Shown: positions 17,511-25,858 of the stretch, piece after piece | Position numbering within the stretch: the first letter of the stretch is position 1 | Layout: each line of letters starts with the position of its first letter | DNA from: CAXOVX01 sp964213345 | GTDB taxonomy: Bacteria; Pseudomonadota; Alphaproteobacteria; Rickettsiales; Midichloriaceae | Direction: 5' to 3' | Length of the DNA stretch: 64,000 nucleotides | Assembly: GCA_964213345.1 (NCBI GenBank) | Contig: CAXOVX010000058.1 | Location: 1-64,000 of the forward strand | Translations under genes and position numbers: made by a program | Notes under the pieces: generated by a model | Databases searched by the model: none | The model's input: the letters and a program-made list of their open reading frames with translations, nothing else | Told to the model about the DNA's origin: nothing

Positions 17511-18539
17511 ATGTTAAAACCATTGTTCAATTTATTTCGCCTATTACGTGTACTGATTTATGTTGTTATAGTAAGTATAATGTTATTTTCGATAGGGTTT
17601 ACTTACTACATTTGTAACTGGCATGTAGAAAAAGATACAACACTCTTAATTCCGCAAAATTCTTCAGTATTAGCAATATCGGAAATACTAAAAGATGCAT
17701 CAATAATTCACGATAAGTACGCATTCCTTATGATGTTTAAGTTATATACATTGTTACATCATAACCAGACCATCAAAGCGGGAGGATACGAATTTACAAA
17801 GGGAATGAGTATGTTTGCTGTTATAACGAAAATGGTAGATGGAATTGTAATAAAGTATAAGCTTACTATCCCAGAAGGATATACAGCTGCTCGCATTATT
17901 GAATCGGTAAATGCAGAAAAAAATATAATAAAATTGCCCATTTTGGACATAGCTGAGCCAGAAGAGGGATATTTGTTTCCAGAAACATATGTCTATACCT
18001 ATGGTGCAACTAATTTGGATTTGCTTTTGCGTATGCATCAGGCAATGGACAAATTTCTAAGAGAGGAGTGGTTGAAACGTGATAAGCGGATAGATGCGGT
18101 GATTCGCAGTCCTCACGATGCCCTAGTGTTGGCATCAATAATTGAAAAGGAGACAATCCTTGAGAGTGAGAAGTCCATAATAGCTGGCGTGTATATAAAT
18201 AGACTAAAAAAAAATATGAGATTACAGGCTGATCCAACGGTAATTTACGGCTTGACGCGTGGTATAAAGAATTTTAGGCGCAGGGTAACGTACCAGGATT
18301 TAAAGCATGTTTCAGATTATAACACATACTTAAACTCGGGATTGCCACCTACTCCAGTGTGTAATCCTGGTCAAAGAGCTATAATTGCCGCATTACATCC
18401 TCATTGGGTAGATAAGTTGTACTTTGTTGCTGATGGCACGGGTGGACACTTATTTTCTGCCACTTTTGACGAACATAAAAAAAATATAACTAAAATTAAG
18501 AATAAATCTGTAGATGATACTGATATTGCGGCACAGTAG
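17511..18539 (+). CDS. mltG: Endolytic murein transglycosylase MltG
   Basis: Cleaves nascent glycan strands at the inner membrane and so limits peptidoglycan chain length. This 342-residue protein has one N-terminal membrane anchor (about residues 10-35) and a YceG domain: IPEGYTAARIIE, EPEEGYLFPETY, and the active-site Glu in LASIIEKET (about 210-215). RLQADPTVIYGL and the final GTGGHLFSATFDEHKKN are also typical. I start at the ATG of MLKPLFNLFR rather than the TTG six codons earlier. With glmU and the dap genes it indicates that the organism still makes some peptidoglycan. Confidence 0.94.
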   Translation: MLKPLFNLFRLLRVLIYVVIVSIMLFSIGFTYYICNWHVEKDTTLLIPQNSSVLAISEILKDASIIHDKYAFLMMFKLYTLLHHNQTIKAGGYEFTKGMSMFAVITKMVDGIVIKYKLTIPEGYTAARIIESVNAEKNIIKLPILDIAEPEEGYLFPETYVYTYGATNLDLLLRMHQAMDKFLREEWLKRDKRIDAVIRSPHDALVLASIIEKETILESEKSIIAGVYINRLKKNMRLQADPTVIYGLTRGIKNFRRRVTYQDLKHVSDYNTYLNSGLPPTPVCNPGQRAIIAALHPHWVDKLYFVADGTGGHLFSATFDEHKKNITKIKNKSVDDTDIAAQ

Positions 18540-18625
18540 TATATTTCATCTTTTTTCGTAGTAGTATTTTCACAAAAACTCTCATTTTTTATATCTTAGT
18601 ATCGTTCTATAGAGATAAGACATTG

Positions 18626-18637
18626 ATGATGCATCAT
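18626..18637. promoter_or_regulatory. 12-bp perfect palindrome upstream of repeat-protein gene
   Basis: ATGATGCATCAT lies 136 bp before the next start, in a 233-bp AT-rich spacer without genes. It could be a binding site for a dimeric regulator. Chance occurrence is also possible. Confidence 0.25.
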
Positions 18638-18772
18638 ATATCTAGTATAAGTATGCTAAGTAATTGAGTTAATATACTACCCTAATATAATATTAACAAG
18701 ATTGCTACGTAATCGTTTTATTTACGAAAGTACAGTGAGACGATAAAACTAATTACTTTATATGAGAAAATT

Positions 18773-19834
18773 ATGGCTCAGCCTCTTTACTTCAGTCTTT
18801 GGAAATCAGGAGTGATGATATTGACTGGTGCATATAATGTTGGACTAAAAATCGTTGCATCACACGTGATTCAGGATGCTGCGCTTAGGATTGCGGACAA
18901 TGCGCAAAACTTTGCTACTACTTGGTCTACTGAAGTTACTAGTGTGCAACAAAAGGGCTATTCTAGCATGTTTGCATATCCACTGGGTACAGTGTATGCC
19001 ATTGGAAAGCACATTTACAATTGCGAGCAAAAAGCACAAATGGCTATAATGCAAAGCTTTGATAACCATGAAGGAGTATTAAAGCAAATAACAGATGCTG
19101 TAAACTTTAGCGCATTAAAAGGAGGATATGCGGAGATTGGCAAGGGTATTTGTGAGTTACTATCCCCAGGGGGAACTGCTGGGACTCTTCTTTGTAAAGG
19201 AATGGTAGCAGGAGTTTCCAGTACTCTTCTTAAGGGTAAAGATCTTTGGTACAATACGTGGAGTTCTGTTGCTGGTGAATTTATTGAAGGTGCAGCAGGT
19301 AAATTTGGTGCAGTATTGAAAGTTGTAGCAGGTACACTTGCATCAACAGCTTTTGAGTTATTTCACGACCCAAAGAAGGAGCAGGATTATGTTGCTAACT
19401 TAGCATCTAAATTTGCATTTGATAAGTTAAACGCTGGGGCTCAATGGCTACTTGGTGAGACGGATACACCCATAAAGGACTATTTGTCAGCAGTATGTGC
19501 TGCAGGTAACTTTTATGTATCACAGAAGGCTAAAGACCTTATTGTTGAAGGTAAAAAAGTCGTTCCGGAAGTGATGTCAAAATTGTATGGCATAGGCAGT
19601 ACCGTTGCTACAAAAATATACGATGTAGGCAGTACCGTTACTACAAAAATGTATAATGCGGGCAGTACCATTGTCACAGGTTTTATTGAAGAAGTAAAAG
19701 TATGTGAAAAAGTAATGGGAGGTCTGTATGAGTTAGGTGGCGATCTTGTTACAGGTCTATTATTTGGCCATGGCTCAGAGATAGCATATGATGTTGTTCA
19801 CAATGTGATGGTGGATGTACATCATACTTTTTAA
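18773..19834 (+). CDS. Orphan protein with 11-residue helical repeats
   Basis: 353 residues with no recognised domain and no classical signal peptide. The sequence is rich in Ala, Gly, Val, Thr and Lys, and is predicted by eye to be mostly amphipathic helix. Residues 272-304 hold three tandem 11-residue units: YGIGSTVATKI, YDVGSTVTTKM, YNAGSTIVTGF, encoded by three 33-base units at 19586-19684. Earlier helices (GAAGKFGAVLKVVAGTLAS) look membrane-seeking. Eleven-residue repeats with a Lys edge form 11/3 helices that lie on lipid surfaces, as in perilipins and apolipoproteins. A membrane- or lipid-droplet-targeted effector is a reasonable guess but unproven. Confidence 0.6.
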   Translation: MAQPLYFSLWKSGVMILTGAYNVGLKIVASHVIQDAALRIADNAQNFATTWSTEVTSVQQKGYSSMFAYPLGTVYAIGKHIYNCEQKAQMAIMQSFDNHEGVLKQITDAVNFSALKGGYAEIGKGICELLSPGGTAGTLLCKGMVAGVSSTLLKGKDLWYNTWSSVAGEFIEGAAGKFGAVLKVVAGTLASTAFELFHDPKKEQDYVANLASKFAFDKLNAGAQWLLGETDTPIKDYLSAVCAAGNFYVSQKAKDLIVEGKKVVPEVMSKLYGIGSTVATKIYDVGSTVTTKMYNAGSTIVTGFIEEVKVCEKVMGGLYELGGDLVTGLLFGHGSEIAYDVVHNVMVDVHHTF

Positions 19835-19842
19835 TATCACAC

Positions 19843-19887
19843 GATACCAAGTTTCGTTGCGGTTGATGCGGCAAAAAACTTGGTATC
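19843..19887 (+). terminator. 12-bp stem hairpin after repeat-protein gene
   Basis: GATACCAAGTTT and AAACTTGGTATC are perfect inverted repeats separated by 21 bases, followed by CCCCGTTTTTG. The stem is made of the two terminal motifs of the palindromic repeat family with the middle lost. It starts 9 bp after the stop codon, so it probably acts as a transcription terminator or 3' end. Confidence 0.55.
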
Positions 19888-19942
19888 CCCGTTTTTGTAC
19901 TGCAACTATCCTGTATATAAAGTTCGTAATGATCTTTTTCTT

Positions 19943-20478
19943 ATATCAATTTCCATTTTTAAATGAGCACTGGGAGCAATTATCTGTTTTTGTTTTTTTT
20001 ATTTTTTTTGTGCTTAAGCGTTACGACGCTGTTAGATGGTGCGTTTGCTTGCATCCACGTATGGCAGCTCTTCTAAAGATTGTGTTATTTCACTCTTCTT
20101 TTTTTATTACGGAGCTTTGATAAATGCTCTCCGCTTCATAAGCAATTTACGTATACAAAGCATCTTTTAGAATTTTTCTTTCTCACGAATAAATCTCTTC
20201 CATGTTTCCTACCACTATCACGAGCGTATGATGCAAACCTATTATCGCAGATAACTCATTACTAATATAACTTTTATCGTCAAGTCTTGGCAAAAAACTT
20301 GCTAATTGAATAGCCAAAACATTTGTCAATACCCGGCCATACCGATCCAGCGCAAAGCAAGTCCTCTTCTATATCTGAAAAAATTTATTCGTTATACAAC
20401 ATTTTTCAGATATAACCGCAATGACCGAGCCCGAATCCTATAGCACGATAAATAGGTGTTATAAAGAGGATTTGGTAT
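19943..20478 (-). repeat. Palindromic repeat, copy f (split)
   Basis: The left end (CCATTTTTAAATGAGCACTGGGAGCAA, in two parts around the CTGG) lies at 19943-19980, and the right part (ATGACCGAGC, CGAATCCTATAGCACGAT, GAGGATTTGGTAT) lies at 20418-20478. About 440 bp of other sequence separates them, including a second dispersed repeat at 20211. Besides these repeats I see no gene between 19888 and 20589. Confidence 0.5.
20211..20325. repeat. Dispersed repeat R2, copy 1
   Basis: About 115 bp that match 28980-29098 at roughly nine of ten positions. They share ACCACTATCACGAGC, ATTACTAATATAACTTTTATCG and GGCAAAAAACTT. No frame is conserved between the copies. Origin unknown, possibly an IS fragment. 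Confidence 0.7.
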
Positions 20479-20589
20479 CATTGACATGAATTTATTCCCT
20501 CTAAAAGCATGACCAAAATTATATTCTTGATTTTGAGCAAAAAATCTACTACAGTGTCTGCTCTGAAGAGTAATTAAAGTGTTTGGTTT

Positions 20590-20715
20590 ATGAAAATAAG
20601 AGCATCTCTGAAAGCTGCAAAAGGACGCGATAAGAATTGCAAAATCGTGCGTAGAAAAGGAAAAATCTACGTGATCAACAAAAAAAATCCTAAATTTAAG
20701 ACTCGCCAAGGGTAG
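20590..20715 (+). CDS. rpmJ: 50S ribosomal protein L36
   Basis: A 41-codon gene reading MKIRASLKAAKGRDKNCKIV, then RRKGKIYVINKKNPKFKTRQ and G. This is the full-length bL36 sequence. It has a single Cys, so it is the zinc-free type usual in Alphaproteobacteria. It stands alone, outside a ribosomal-protein operon, as is common for this paralogue in the class. It is too short for most gene-length cut-offs. A weak upstream GTGTTTGG gives no strong ribosome-binding site. Confidence 0.92.
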   Translation: MKIRASLKAAKGRDKNCKIVRRKGKIYVINKKNPKFKTRQG

Positions 20716-20844
20716 TGGTGCCTGTGAAAAGACTAAATGACACATGGGAGAGCTTATTACAGATTCTCGGGGAAGATTTCAGTGGATTGTTTTGTAGTTC
20801 GTATCAATATCTCTGTTACTTCGTCGTTGTAATGGGATTAAAGG

Positions 20845-22140
20845 ATGAGTGTTCAAGAAAGCAAAATTGACACTAGCATCTTTGATTGTTTTTTGGGTAA
20901 ATTAGTCAGAGGTGCAAGGCGCTCCGTATTAGTCTGTGATACAGACAAATGCATATTTATAGCGATGCATGTTGGAAGTTTACCACTTATTCGTGACGGA
21001 TATAGTGACGCTCTTTATTCTCATGCCACTAATTTTATCGCAAAAATGCTATCTGATACCATATCTTTTCCTTATCTGTTACAGAAAATCTTGTACGACA
21101 CTTTTATTCTAGTTTTGCCCCTACAAAGAGACGTTAGTAGAAAACAGTGTTCTAAGAATATCTTCCACATTCTTGAAAATTGTGGTAAAAGTCTGGCAAA
21201 ATTGAGAGATGACCATATATACCTCGACATCAAGCTGGGATATACTGTCGGACATAGAGACGAGAGCACTTTAAATTTGGTACAGAAAGCATGCTTTGCT
21301 TTAAAAGAATGTCACAGAGATAATCAGCAGTATCATAAATATACCAAGAAGCAAAATGCTAAGAGTACGGCATCATTCCTCAAAACTGCTGAATTAGCTA
21401 AAATATTGGAGCATGCAATACTGAGTAATAGAACGAAATTAGCTTTCCAGCCCATTATAGAGGCAAAAAATGGGAAGCCTATAAGATATGAAGGGTTATT
21501 GCGCATTGTGACTCTCGATGGCAAAGTGATCTCTGCAGGCCGCCACATTTTAGCTGCGGAAAAACTGGGATTCATAGTAGAGGTAGATATCATGGTATTG
21601 AAGTCTGCGGTTCAGGAATTGGTTTTGCACATCTCGTTACAATTAAGTATCAATATATCGTATAACTCTGTAAGTAACTATAAGTGGCTAGACGAAGCTA
21701 AGAGATTATTGGTAGATGATGTCATCGCTTCGCGTCTTACAATAGAAATAACAGAAACAACATTTTATCATGATATAAAAAAAGTTAGACATTTTATAAA
21801 AATCATCCAATCTCTTGGTTGCAAAGTAGCAATAGATGATTTTGGTAGTGGATATACGTCATTCAATTTGTTAAGGAATCTCAAAGTTGACATGGTAAAA
21901 ATAGATGGTAGCTATATAAAAAAACTCAGCAAAAATGAAAACTACTACATGTTTGTTGCTACTCTCACTAAATTTGCTCGAACTCTGAATTTACGAACAG
22001 TAGCGGAGTTTGTCGAAGATGCGGACACAGCGAAAAAGCTCATGACGCTAGGCGTAGATTATTTGCAGGGTAATTACTTCGCACCAGCAATGAGCCATCG
22101 CAGCTGGCTCCGGCATTTAGAGAAACATTTTTCAAAATGA
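20845..22140 (+). CDS. EAL-domain protein, probable cyclic-di-GMP phosphodiesterase
   Basis: 431 residues. The C-terminal EAL domain (about 185-430) has YEGLLR (215-220, an EGL form of the EAL motif), SINIS (268-272), EITE (301-304), DDFGSGYTS (331-339), VKIDG (351-355), AEFVED (387-392) and YLQGNYF. All metal and base residues I can place are present, so activity is plausible. The N-terminal 160 residues look like a degenerate GGDEF fold without the GGDEF motif. There is no membrane helix. The start follows a good AAAGG site. Single EAL proteins are known in Rickettsiales, which use c-di-GMP in host-cell growth. Confidence 0.88.
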   Translation: MSVQESKIDTSIFDCFLGKLVRGARRSVLVCDTDKCIFIAMHVGSLPLIRDGYSDALYSHATNFIAKMLSDTISFPYLLQKILYDTFILVLPLQRDVSRKQCSKNIFHILENCGKSLAKLRDDHIYLDIKLGYTVGHRDESTLNLVQKACFALKECHRDNQQYHKYTKKQNAKSTASFLKTAELAKILEHAILSNRTKLAFQPIIEAKNGKPIRYEGLLRIVTLDGKVISAGRHILAAEKLGFIVEVDIMVLKSAVQELVLHISLQLSINISYNSVSNYKWLDEAKRLLVDDVIASRLTIEITETTFYHDIKKVRHFIKIIQSLGCKVAIDDFGSGYTSFNLLRNLKVDMVKIDGSYIKKLSKNENYYMFVATLTKFARTLNLRTVAEFVEDADTAKKLMTLGVDYLQGNYFAPAMSHRSWLRHLEKHFSK

Positions 22141-22343
22141 TATTATGTTACTGCAGGTAGATTTTACTAAGTTTATAGTTAAATGAAAAATGGTTGTGTT
22201 TTAAAAGCGGATCTACAGCATCAGCTAAAGAAAAGCGTTTTTCTAGTATTTTTATCCTTAAATTAGCCTAAAATTCCTTGATTGGATTTAGTCTCTGCAG
22301 ACACTTGATTAAAGTATGATAGGGTACTGCGGTAGCAAAATTT

Positions 22344-22377
22344 TTATTTGGCTAGAATAAATGTCGATAAATCCTAG
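22344..22377 (+). repeat. Solo 3' end of an IS5-family element
   Basis: TTTGGCTAGAATAAATGTCG followed by ATAAATCCTAG matches the 3' terminus of the IS5 remnants at 11420-11450 and 56760-56789. The complete IS5 at 22378 is inserted directly at its CTAG. From 22141 to here I see no gene. Confidence 0.6.
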
Positions 22378-23147
22378 GTAGAGTCGACATTTATTTTACC
22401 CATAAATAGACTCCTGCGATAAAAACAAAAGCAAGGTATGCGACATCTAATTTATCATACGTTATGGCCACCCGTCTAAAATGCTTAAGTTAGTTGAACA
22501 TTCTTTCGATTAAATTGCGTTTTTTATATAAATCCTGGTCATATTTTCTGGGATTCTTACGAATTGATCTTGGAGGTATAACACTTCAGCTCCAACCTTT
22601 TGAGCTGCATCTATCATGTAGTTTGCATGTCTGCAATTAAGGCGCTCATCTTTCTTCTATCAAATCCAAGGCCTTCACGTAATCAGAGCGCTGACCTGCC
22701 GTAATGAAAAATCTAATTGAATTCAAGTTCATCACGTGCTGCATGTAACTCTTCCGAGCTCTTGTTCTTGCACCAGCTGCATGCGGTGCGCTCTTATGAC
22801 GGTTGAATCTATCAATACCCATTCATTATCTTCATCCACAGCAAGGGTATTGAAGATCATTTGCCACATCCCAGCCTTTGCCCATCTCATAATTCTCTTG
22901 TGTACAGTGGACCATTTGCAGTATTCAGATGGCAAAGATCTCCACGGCACACCTCTCCTTGCAATCCACTTCACTGCACATATAAACCGCCGATTATCTT
23001 CTCCTGACCTCCCTCTATCACCCACTTCGCCAGGAAAACTATCTTTTCTGACTTCCCACTGACCTTCTCTTAAATCTTACGTCATCTCATACCTCATACT
23101 TATTATGGATCTAATATACCATAATAACTCTTAAATGTCGACTCTAC
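22378..23147 (-). mobile_element. IS5-family element with CTAG target duplication
   Basis: Perfect 16-bp terminal inverted repeats (GTAGAGTCGACATTTA) bound 770 bp, and CTAG flanks both ends (22374-22377 and 23148-23151), the target duplication expected for IS5. The single transposase gene inside is damaged. The sharp ends and intact duplication suggest a later arrival than the other IS relics in this window. Confidence 0.88.
22393..23092 (-). pseudogene. IS5-family transposase with early stop and frameshifts
   Basis: The start MRYEMT is followed at once by TAA, then DLREGQWEVRKDSFPGEV, GDRGRSGEDNRRF, WIARRGVPWRSLP, STVHKRIMRWAKAGMWQMIF and DSTVIRAHRMQ. After that the frame is lost, and the C terminus reads RVAITYDKLDVAYLAFVFIA and YLWVK in another frame. 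The longest open part (22732-23025) covers only the N-terminal third. Confidence 0.85.
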
Positions 23148-23324
23148 CTAGTAACTGCAAATAAAAATCTTCATACCTGTATAATGCTTTAATCATCAAT
23201 TACTACTATTTTTCATTTGATTATAGTACGCAGCCTAAGAACTCTGGTCAAAATAACGCAGCAATTTTCTTAACATGAATAGAGTTTCGAAAAAATCCAG
23301 TATGTAGGTCATTTGTATAATACC

Positions 23325-24089
23325 TTAAAGGCGCTGCAGTACCTTAAAAGCTCGCTGATGCCAAGCAACATTATGCACACGTAAATAGTCTACATTACGC
23401 ATGAGCATATAAATTGATGCTGACAAAGTTTCGATATCTCTTTCTTCCGGAGCAAAGCTAGATATAAGATTAAAGAATGACTTACGTGAATGACCTACGC
23501 ATACGGGAATACCCAATTTCCTGTATTCTTCAATATTCTTGATTACTTCAAAAGATTGTTCGGCGCTAGTTGCAAACCCTATACCAGGATCAAAAATAAG
23601 CTGATTTTTTTGAATTCCACAACTCAAACACTCTCGTATTTTTTTTTCGCCCCATTCGAATATTTCATCACGATGTTCCACTTTAGTATCACGATCTGCT
23701 GGCAAAACAAAGCTAAACATAAAGATATACTTGATATTAGGGTAAGCTGCTATAATTTCTAGCATCTTTGGATCTTTGCCTCCAGATGGGTCATTAATGT
23801 ATCCGATGCCTAGCTCTGCAGCTTTTTTTGCCGTTTCAGCATAAAATGTATCGATACTTACTTTTTCACTAGCACACTGATGAAGTAGTGGATATAACCT
23901 CTGCCATTCTTCTGCTGTTGTCAAAAGGCGAGCTCCATAAGAAGTAGCGATAGCCCCAATATCAACAACATCAGCTCCGTCAGTGAACAGCTTACGTATT
24001 TGTCGAAGTGCTTTTTCGTTGGAAAAAAAATTCGCACCATCCGAAAAAGAATTTAGTGTATAGTTTAAAATACCTATTAGTTTAGTCAT
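23325..24089 (-). CDS. folP: Dihydropteroate synthase
   Basis: Joins p-aminobenzoate to the pterin diphosphate in folate synthesis. Signatures: GILNYTLNSFSDG at the N terminus (usual GILNVTPDSFSDGG), VDIGAIATSYGA (usual DIGGESTRPGA, so divergent here), VSIDTF, YINDPSGGKD, FDPGIGFATS and VGHSRKSF. Length 254 is normal. I start at the ATG of MTKLIGILN, which overlaps the folK stop by 8 bases (ATGACTAA), a translational coupling. The loss of the pABA-loop GxSTRPG consensus is worth noting. Confidence 0.9.
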   Translation of the reverse strand: MTKLIGILNYTLNSFSDGANFFSNEKALRQIRKLFTDGADVVDIGAIATSYGARLLTTAEEWQRLYPLLHQCASEKVSIDTFYAETAKKAAELGIGYINDPSGGKDPKMLEIIAAYPNIKYIFMFSFVLPADRDTKVEHRDEIFEWGEKKIRECLSCGIQKNQLIFDPGIGFATSAEQSFEVIKNIEEYRKLGIPVCVGHSRKSFFNLISSFAPEERDIETLSASIYMLMRNVDYLRVHNVAWHQRAFKVLQRL

Positions 24090-24642
24090 ATACGACACTA
24101 CCAATCATTTTACGTACGTTGATACCATGGCTTAAGCTTAGCTCAAGTAAGTGTTCCTTTAAAGTTTTTTGTGTTACCGGATGCGCTAAGTGCGGAGCAA
24201 TGTCTACAGCAGGCACTAAACAAAAATCACGTTTCAAAAATTCAGGATGTGGGATTGCTAAGTGCGGTAGATCATTTATCACCAATCCTACTCCGCTATA
24301 TGAGTGAGCACATGAGAGTAAAATATCTATATCTATAATGCGTGGTGACCAGCGTGGTGCATCTAGATCACGTCCAAGATTTGCTTCGATTGCTTTTATC
24401 TCTTCAAGCAGTTGATGCGGAGCAAGCCCACTATCTATATGAGATACCACATTAAAATACTCTAAATCCCAGGTCTGTGGTGCATTTTTTGGTAATAAAG
24501 CAGGAGAAGAGTACAAAAACGAACACTGCACCACACACCCGAGCAACGAGAGGCCCTCCATTGCTTTTCGCAGATTACGTCTTCTATCTCCCAAATTTGT
24601 TCCCAATGCTAATAGATAAGCATACTGTTGCGTATGTGTCAC
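24082..24642 (-). CDS. folK: 6-hydroxymethyl-7,8-dihydropterin pyrophosphokinase
   Basis: Activates the pterin for FolP. It begins MTHTQQYAYLLALGTNLGDR, and carries the RDLDAPRWSPRIIDIDILLS metal and substrate loop and IPHPEFLKRDFCLVPAVDIA. Length 186 is slightly above E. coli FolK. It lies in an operon with ndk upstream (74 bp) and folP downstream (overlapping). No folB is visible in the window. Confidence 0.94.
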   Translation of the reverse strand: MTHTQQYAYLLALGTNLGDRRRNLRKAMEGLSLLGCVVQCSFLYSSPALLPKNAPQTWDLEYFNVVSHIDSGLAPHQLLEEIKAIEANLGRDLDAPRWSPRIIDIDILLSCAHSYSGVGLVINDLPHLAIPHPEFLKRDFCLVPAVDIAPHLAHPVTQKTLKEHLLELSLSHGINVRKMIGSVVYD

Positions 24643-24716
24643 TCTTTGGTTTTTTATTATTGCAATTGCACCTCACCACCGAAAATTACAGACAAAAAGG
24701 AATTTTTCATGTTTTC

Positions 24717-25247
24717 TTATCCTACAATCTCAAAATCCGAAAAGAAAAATGCAATTTCTTTCTTGGCACTCTCTACAGAATCCGAGCCATGCACTGAGTT
24801 AGCCTCAATACTTTCTGCATATTTTTTCCTAATGGTACCAGGGGCAGCGTCCACAGGGTTGGTTGCACCTATCACATCACGACTTTTTACAACGGCATTT
24901 TCACCTTCTAAAACCTGGACCATAATAGGGCCTGAAATCATAGATTCGGCTAAACTGCGGTAAAAAGGACGCTCTCTATGTACTGCATAAAAATCCTCAG
25001 CTTGTTTTCGTGTCAACCATACCTTCTTCTGGGCCACGATTCTTAAGCCTGCTGCCTCAAACTCAGCACTTATTAACCCTGTAATATTCCGCTTTGTCGC
25101 ATCAGGTTTGATTATAGATAGTGTTCTTTCCGCCATATTGTTACATGCTGTAGATTGTGCGTTGCTAACAGTTGCACCACTTGTAACATAAGCTACGAAA
25201 CTTAACAACAAAATTGTGCTGATTACAGATAACGTTCTCTTTGTCAT
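24717..25247 (-). CDS. ndk: Nucleoside diphosphate kinase with apparent signal peptide
   Basis: Residues 38-176 are a complete Ndk: MAERTLSIIKPDATKRN, KKVWLTRKQAEDFYAVH, GENAV, GATNP and the active-site His in SVHGSDS (His153 here). It transfers phosphate between NTPs and NDPs. Unusually, the frame is open 37 codons upstream and encodes a good signal peptide: basic start MTKR, hydrophobic core TILLLSFVAYV, and a possible cut after VSNA. Neither ATG has a strong ribosome-binding site, so both a cytoplasmic and an exported form are possible. The two start regions resemble each other (MTKRTLSVIS against MAERTLSIIK, also in DNA). Neighbours: folK downstream. Confidence 0.9.
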   Translation of the reverse strand: MTKRTLSVISTILLLSFVAYVTSGATVSNAQSTACNNMAERTLSIIKPDATKRNITGLISAEFEAAGLRIVAQKKVWLTRKQAEDFYAVHRERPFYRSLAESMISGPIMVQVLEGENAVVKSRDVIGATNPVDAAPGTIRKKYAESIEANSVHGSDSVESAKKEIAFFFSDFEIVG

Positions 25248-25351
25248 ATTATTTATACCATAGGTTGTTTAGTACTGCCAGCAGCACTGCCTGTATGGCT
25301 GCTACTAGATTTGATAATGCAATTAATCTCTGGCTCAACCAACATTTTGTA

Positions 25352-25481
25352 ATACCAAATCCCATTTTTTAGTAAGCACTAGAGAATACGATGGTCGGGG
25401 CGAAGGAGTGTAGAAATACTACACGGCTAAGCCTGAATCCCACAACGTAACAACGTGAGCATTTAAAAAAGGATTTGGTAT
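25352..25481 (-). repeat. Palindromic repeat, copy g (full length)
   Basis: 130 bp from ATACCAAATCCCA to GGATTTGGTAT, with inverted ends. It contains AGCACTAGAG with the CTAG intact, GGCGAAGGAGTGTAG and TAAGCCTGAATCC. It lies in the 371-bp space between ndk and the small plus-strand gene; nothing else is seen there. Confidence 0.9.
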
Positions 25482-25618
25482 AAGTTGCTCCATCCTCCTT
25501 CACATACTGAACTTACTCATGCTCAATGTCAAAATATTATTTCTTTTTTATTGTAATAAAATTAATAACATACTAAACTTATGTTAGATTTTTACAACCA
25601 AGGATATTAGAGGGTTTC

Positions 25619-25858
25619 ATGTACCGCGACATACCTGTTGATATAAAAGAAGGTGCATTTCTTGATGCCAAGGCACTGGCAAATAATAATGTAGTGTACA
25701 TTACTCAAAGTGATAAATTTGTATTTGGACAAGTAATCGATATTCACACCGGCAAACGTATGAGACGGCCTAGCACAGGCGTTATAATAAGAGCTTTTGC
25801 GGACGAATCAGTCGATACCAGATTGCGACTAACATTTTATTCAACACAACAGCAGTAA
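25619..25858 (+). CDS. Small hypothetical protein overlapping secD
   Basis: 79 residues, MYRDIPVDIKEGAFLDAKAL onward. It is a soluble, mixed alpha/beta composition with no known motif. AGAGGG lies 5 bases before the ATG. The last 26 codons are antisense to the 3' end of secD, so the two genes would converge and overlap by 77 bp. The frame may be real with a tail that replaced a lost terminus, or be a chance frame in an otherwise empty spacer. Confidence 0.4.
   Translation: MYRDIPVDIKEGAFLDAKALANNNVVYITQSDKFVFGQVIDIHTGKRMRRPSTGVIIRAFADESVDTRLRLTFYSTQQQ

Noticed and set aside
20392..20745. A 117-codon minus-strand frame
   Set aside because: It lies across the opposite strand of rpmJ, whose product is recognisable residue by residue.
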